DNA from: Nitrospiraceae bacterium
GTDB taxonomy: Bacteria > Nitrospirota > Nitrospiria > Nitrospirales > Nitrospiraceae
Direction of reading: 5' to 3'
Assembly: GCA_025934615.1 (NCBI GenBank)
Contig: JAICXS010000037.1
Span: forward strand, 1 to 10,112
Length of the DNA: 10,112 nt
In this document: piece by piece, positions 7,347-10,112 of the stretch
Numbering within the stretch: position 1 is the stretch's first letter
Layout of the letters: every line of letters begins with the position of its first letter
Program-made: the position numbers and the translations under genes
The notes under the pieces: model-generated
The model's database searches: none
What the model saw: only the letters and a program-made list of their open reading frames with translations
Told to the model about the DNA's origin: nothing

Positions 7347-7376
7347 CTTATCTCTTATCCGCCTTAGAGGAGTCAA
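7347..7376 (-). promoter_or_regulatory. Candidate sigma-70 promoter of the dab operon
   Basis: On the minus strand TTGACT (7376-7371, five of six consensus bases) is followed after 18 bases by GATAAG (7352-7347, four of six). The start site would be near 7340. Position and strand fit the dab operon, and no better pair was seen between here and dabB. This is a motif match only. Confidence 0.4.
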
Positions 7377-7591
7377 GGTGCCGGGCACATTGCTCGGACC
7401 GACACTAGGCCTCTAGGCCTACAAGATCAGGTATTCCGACCCACCGGTGCCCTTCTCCTCCCACTTCCACATCCTTAGCCAGGGGAATGCGGTGCCTCCA
7501 TGACGAACTTCTCCCGTCCCATGACCGATCTTTCTGTGTAGTTCGCAGACAGGCCAAGGCCGGGACTGTGCGATGTTGGCCGGCGATTTCA
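7377..7591. other. Gene-free part of the divergent control region
   Basis: No convincing gene was found here. Open frames on both strands (for example a 68-codon frame on the minus strand, 7405-7611) lack a ribosome binding site and any recognisable protein pattern, and the minus one overlaps the yihY-family promoter. The stretch holds the short repeats described separately and a CACCGGTG palindrome (7442-7449). It is most likely regulatory spacing between the two divergent operons. Confidence 0.5.
7405..7420. repeat. Tandem 8-bp repeat upstream of the dab promoter
   Basis: CTAGGCCT occurs twice back to back (7405-7412, 7413-7420), and TAGGCCTA is itself palindromic. It lies about 30 bp upstream of the candidate dab -35 box, where an activator or repressor could bind. 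Two copies of CCATGACnGA-like sequence (7498-7506, 7519-7528) are 21 bp apart further along. No known binding site is recognised. Confidence 0.35.
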
Positions 7592-7615
7592 TGCATGGTG
7601 CAGTATGTCACGCGA

Positions 7616-7621
7616 TATAAT
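7616..7621 (+). promoter_or_regulatory. Consensus -10 box for the yihY-perM operon
   Basis: TATAAT is a perfect -10 hexamer, 28 bases before the TTG start at 7650. No good -35 box lies 16-18 bases upstream (best candidates near 7592-7599 match poorly), and the TGn extension is absent. Transcription from here would start near 7628, downstream of the ATGs at 7605 and 7620. This argues against those codons as starts. Confidence 0.5.
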
Positions 7622-7636
7622 GAACCGAACGAAGAT

Positions 7637-7642
7637 GGAGGT
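7637..7642 (+). promoter_or_regulatory. Ribosome binding site that sets a TTG start
   Basis: GGAGGT is a near-perfect Shine-Dalgarno sequence eight bases before the in-frame TTG at 7650-7652. The in-frame ATGs at 7605, 7620 and 7635 have nothing comparable, and the ATG at 7635 overlaps this site. Confidence 0.65.
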
Positions 7643-7649
7643 CAGGTCA

Positions 7650-8600
7650 TTGAGCAAAGACTTTTTCGCGGGGGAGTGTCTCCAAGTGCAGGATCTATTG
7701 AACCGCGCACTGACATCTCAATGGCGCATCCTAAAACAGGCAGCCATTAAATGGTGGAACGATAATGCTCTGCGCCTGAGCGCCTCGCTTTCTTACTACA
7801 CGCTTTTTTCATTGGCGCCGATGCTCATCATCGTCATCGCTATGGCCGGAATGATTTTCGGCCAAGCGGTCGTCGAAGGCCGCCTGATGGACGAAATCAA
7901 AGGCTTAGTAGGAGCCGACAGCGCCCAGGCCATTGAAAGCATGATTCAGCAGGCGCGGGAGTCGGATACCGATACAACGGTCACAAGCTTTGGCCTCATT
8001 GCGATGGTTGTCTTATCGACCGGCGTCTTCGTCGAACTTCAAGACGCGCTGAATCTGATCTGGCGAATCCCGCCCCCGGAAACGACAAGTTTCTGGCGTC
8101 TGTTAAAAGGCCGCGTATTCTCGTTCTGCTTAGTCATCGGAATAGGATTTCTCATGATCGTCTCCCTCACGCTGAGTGCCGCAGTCGCGGCGCTTGGCCG
8201 ATTTTTTACGGCGCTGCTTCCCGGACCTGAATTGCTTATGCATCTGGTGTCCGCTGCCGTGTCCCTGATCATCTTTACCGCACTGTTTGGAATGATGTTT
8301 AAAATCTTGCCGGACGCGCACATTGCCTGGCGGGATGTCTGGATAGGGGCCTTCGTCACCGCGATGCTTTTTACGATCGGCAAAATGGGCATCGGGCTGT
8401 ACTTGGGGAAGACTGGTATTGCTTCGTCTTATGGAGCGGCCTCCTCGCTCGCGGTCATTCTCCTCTGGGTCTATTATTCCGCGCTCATCCTGTTCTTCGG
8501 CGCGGAATACACCTATATGTCCGCAAAGATGTCCGGTCCATACCCAGCGACTGAAAGCGGGAACGCGTCGCGCGATGACACCGGACACCGGACGTCATGA
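7650..8600 (+). CDS. YihY/BrkB-family inner-membrane protein
   Basis: From TTG 7650 the product is 316 residues, typical for the YihY/virulence-factor BrkB family (once misannotated as RNase BN). The hallmark segments are ASLSYYTLFSLAPML (45-59), QDALNLIWRI (131-140), and the C-terminal block WRDVWIGAFVTAMLFTIGK...SSYGAASSLAVILLWVYYSALILFFGAEYTY (227-289). About six membrane segments are visible, with a ~45-residue soluble stretch after the first (~72-115). The biochemical function of the family is not established, so no symbol is given. TTG is chosen because of GGAGGT upstream and because the -10 box overlaps the earlier ATG; an ATG at 7605 or 7635 would add 15 or 5 residues. The stop overlaps the next gene by ATGA. 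A small tandem repeat (GACACCG twice, about 8576-8589) lies in the last codons. Confidence 0.88.
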   Translation: MSKDFFAGECLQVQDLLNRALTSQWRILKQAAIKWWNDNALRLSASLSYYTLFSLAPMLIIVIAMAGMIFGQAVVEGRLMDEIKGLVGADSAQAIESMIQQARESDTDTTVTSFGLIAMVVLSTGVFVELQDALNLIWRIPPPETTSFWRLLKGRVFSFCLVIGIGFLMIVSLTLSAAVAALGRFFTALLPGPELLMHLVSAAVSLIIFTALFGMMFKILPDAHIAWRDVWIGAFVTAMLFTIGKMGIGLYLGKTGIASSYGAASSLAVILLWVYYSALILFFGAEYTYMSAKMSGPYPATESGNASRDDTGHRTS

Positions 8601-9730
8601 AATCCAAACCGATGTTGCCTTCTCAGATCGCGGACCGCCGTTTGTGGCAGATTCAACCGATTCGGGACTTAGTCGGTTTCGTCCTGATCGGCCTGACGAT
8701 ATGGCTCGTCTTCGATCTTCGTCGATTCTTTGCGCCGGTGTTCATCGCGTTTGTTCTGGCCTATCTTGTCGAACCCGTAGTTGAGGCGGTGAAGAACAAG
8801 ATCGGCCTTCCTCGTTGGATCCCAGCCTTGCTCTTCACCCTCGCACTCGTGGGTGGAACCGCACTGCTCATCACCTGGGTGGGGCCTGTGTTGGCAGAGC
8901 AGGTAACCATGCTGTCGTCCAAGGTTCCAGGATACGTCTCCACGCTTGAGGCGCGATATGGCTTTCATGTGGGATCTTTGAACGATCATCTGATGGGGTT
9001 TGCGCAAGGCATCAAAGACAATCCGACGGAAACGCTCTCTCCTGTCCTTACCGGCACCAGTCAAGCGGTCGGCCTCTTGGGTATGATTGTGGCGACCACC
9101 TTGGAAGTGCTGCTGTCGACGCTCTTAGTGCCGATTTTTTTCTTTTTGTTCGTCTGGCACTTTGATCGGATCCGCGGCACAGTTCGCTCGGTGATTCCCG
9201 GAGGGCACGGCATGAGGACCCGCCGCATCCTTCATCGAATGAATGAGGCCGTGAGCGGATTTATTCGCGGCCGCTTGTTGATTGCGGCGATCACCGCCGT
9301 CGGATTTGCAAGCGGATGGACTTGGACCGACGTTCCGTATTCCTTGCTGCTCGGCCTCATCACCGGAGTCCTGACGATTGTGCCGTACCTATCGCTCGTC
9401 GGATGGCCGATCGCCCTGTTCGTCAAATACCTGGACGTCGTCTCGTCTGCCGGCGTGCCGAACTGGTTCGACGTGATCGTATGGCCCAGCCTCGTTTTTA
9501 TACTCGTCGCCTTTTTAGAAGGATGGGTCCTCACACCGTGGATCCAAAGTCGCACGATGGAAATGGGCGCGCTCACGGTCTTACTGGCGGTGCTCATAGG
9601 CGGGGCAATCGGTGGCGTACTCGGGTTGCTCATCGCGATCCCCATCACCGCATGTGCGCAAATCTTACGAGAAGAATTGGGAGGGCGGGATCGCGATATT
9701 CGATTGGAGGCCGAAGAGCCTTATGAATAG
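8597..9730 (+). CDS. AI-2E / PerM-family transporter (UPF0118)
   Basis: The 377-residue product has the family's usual length and layout: a pair of N-terminal membrane helices (~25-60 and ~75-100), a soluble stretch (~101-155), a hydrophobic helix (~158-187), then the conserved C-terminal half. Diagnostic blocks are GFIRGRLLIAAITAV (221-235), LLGLITGVLTIVPYLSLVGWPIAL (251-274), and FLEGWVLTPWIQSRTMEMGALTVLLAVLIGGAIGGVLGLLIAIPITA (306-352). Family members have been linked to autoinducer-2 export and to Na+/H+ antiport, so the substrate cannot be read from sequence. The ATG overlaps the preceding TGA as ATGA with no strong ribosome binding site, which indicates translational coupling with the YihY-family gene. 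An ATG at residue 6 is a weaker alternative. The C-terminal tail (REELGGRDRDIRLEAEEPYE) is charged. A terminator follows 54 bp downstream. Confidence 0.9.
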   Translation: MKSKPMLPSQIADRRLWQIQPIRDLVGFVLIGLTIWLVFDLRRFFAPVFIAFVLAYLVEPVVEAVKNKIGLPRWIPALLFTLALVGGTALLITWVGPVLAEQVTMLSSKVPGYVSTLEARYGFHVGSLNDHLMGFAQGIKDNPTETLSPVLTGTSQAVGLLGMIVATTLEVLLSTLLVPIFFFLFVWHFDRIRGTVRSVIPGGHGMRTRRILHRMNEAVSGFIRGRLLIAAITAVGFASGWTWTDVPYSLLLGLITGVLTIVPYLSLVGWPIALFVKYLDVVSSAGVPNWFDVIVWPSLVFILVAFLEGWVLTPWIQSRTMEMGALTVLLAVLIGGAIGGVLGLLIAIPITACAQILREELGGRDRDIRLEAEEPYE

Positions 9731-9783
9731 GGGCCTCTGCTTGTGCCGAGACCGCAGGCAGGATACAACAAAGTCGTGGTCCG

Positions 9784-9804
9784 ACTGTAGAGGCTACAGT
9801 TTTT
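9784..9804 (+). terminator. Intrinsic terminator after the PerM-family gene
   Basis: ACTGTAG (9784-9790) and CTACAGT (9794-9800) form a 7-bp stem around an AGG loop, followed immediately by TTTT (9801-9804; the run of T starts inside the stem at 9800). Place and strand fit the end of the yihY-perM transcript. The stem is short and only moderately GC-rich, so strength is uncertain. Confidence 0.6.
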
Positions 9805-9852
9805 GAGGCGCCGACCCGATGTAGAGCTAAGCACACGTGCCATCAAAACACA

Positions 9853-10112
9853 GTGGGTTGGAAACTCCGAAAAGCTCCTCAAGACGAAGGATACGAGCCG
9901 ATTTCCCTGGACCGTCTCGCGATTGGGATGGAAATCTGGCTCGAGTGCCCCTGGTACAAGCATCCCTTTCCCAAAAGCCGCTTTACCCTGATCTCGCAGA
10001 AACAGATTGAACTCGTCCGCGCGCTCGCGCTCCCTGTGGTCTATTATCATGCCGCATCGTATCGAGTCGAACCCCAGGCCGACCTCGACAACACGCTCGC
10101 TTTCTTGGATAA
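9853..10112 (+). CDS. Start of a probable HD-GYP-type protein (DUF3391-like N-terminus), partial
   Basis: A frame open to the right window edge encodes EPISLDRLAIGMEIWLECPW, then YKHPFPKSRFTLISQKQIEL and VRALALPVVYYHA. This fits the small N-terminal domain common in HD-GYP proteins (DUF3391): I-x-x-D-x-L-x-x-GM near the start, then W-x-x-HPF-x-x-x-RF-x-I-x-S-x-x-x-I. HD-GYP proteins hydrolyse cyclic di-GMP, but the catalytic part lies beyond the window, so function is inferred from this domain only. Upstream of the domain the only usual start codon in frame is GTG at 9853-9855, which has no visible Shine-Dalgarno sequence. The ATG at 9928 would cut into the domain. The frame is open back to a TGA at 9724. 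The true start is therefore uncertain. Confidence 0.65.
   Translation, partial: MGWKLRKAPQDEGYEPISLDRLAIGMEIWLECPWYKHPFPKSRFTLISQKQIELVRALALPVVYYHAASYRVEPQADLDNTLAFLD

Noticed and set aside
7405..7611. 68-codon minus-strand frame between the operons
   Set aside because: It starts at GTG with no Shine-Dalgarno, overlaps the yihY-family promoter antisense, and resembles no known protein. The tandem 8-mer falls at its end.
9803..9991. 62-codon plus-strand frame near the right edge
   Set aside because: It is in a different frame from the DUF3391-like coding sequence, which shows real domain conservation across the same bases.

Overview
The window looks like part of the chromosome of a moderately GC-rich autotrophic bacterium. 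Its core is a complete inorganic-carbon (DAB/MPS-type) uptake operon on the minus strand, with a divergent pair of inner-membrane protein genes on its right. Signal-transduction genes are cut off at both window edges. Operon content, the PAS/PAC coiled-coil protein and the HD-GYP-like protein are compatible with a nitrite oxidiser such as Nitrospira. That assignment is inference from content only, and chemolithoautotrophic proteobacteria carry similar loci.

Layout. (1) 1-304, plus: C-terminal end of a PAS/PAC protein with a long coiled coil. (2) 305-508: short convergent intergenic region containing a perfect 12-bp palindrome. (3) 509-7131, minus, transcribed right to left: dabB (NuoL-like membrane subunit), a second, degenerate NuoM/HyfF-like membrane subunit, dabA (DUF2309, zinc beta-carbonic-anhydrase-like subunit, unusually long), and a PII-like regulator. 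Start/stop overlaps (4 bp and 13 bp) and a 13-bp gap tie all four genes into one transcription unit. (4) 7132-7649: a 518-bp divergent control region. On the dab side it has a candidate promoter (about 7347-7376), then a leader with a strong intrinsic-terminator hairpin plus U-tract lying before the dabB start. This suggests attenuation or a small leader RNA. On the other side is a consensus TATAAT. (5) 7650-9730, plus: yihY/brkB-family gene, overlapping by ATGA with an AI-2E/PerM-family gene, ending in an intrinsic terminator at 9784-9804. (6) 9853-10112, plus: start of a protein with the N-terminal domain usual for HD-GYP phosphodiesterases, running off the window.

How the parts work together. 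In characterised DAB systems, DabB (membrane, cation-gradient driven) and DabA (cytoplasmic zinc subunit) couple an ion gradient to vectorial hydration of CO2 to bicarbonate. Here the operon adds a third membrane protein related to antiporter-type complex I subunits, but without their usual charged residues. It also adds a PII-like protein placed to sense nucleotides or bicarbonate and tune the transporter. The two points most worth following are the three-subunit architecture and the terminator-bearing leader in front of it.
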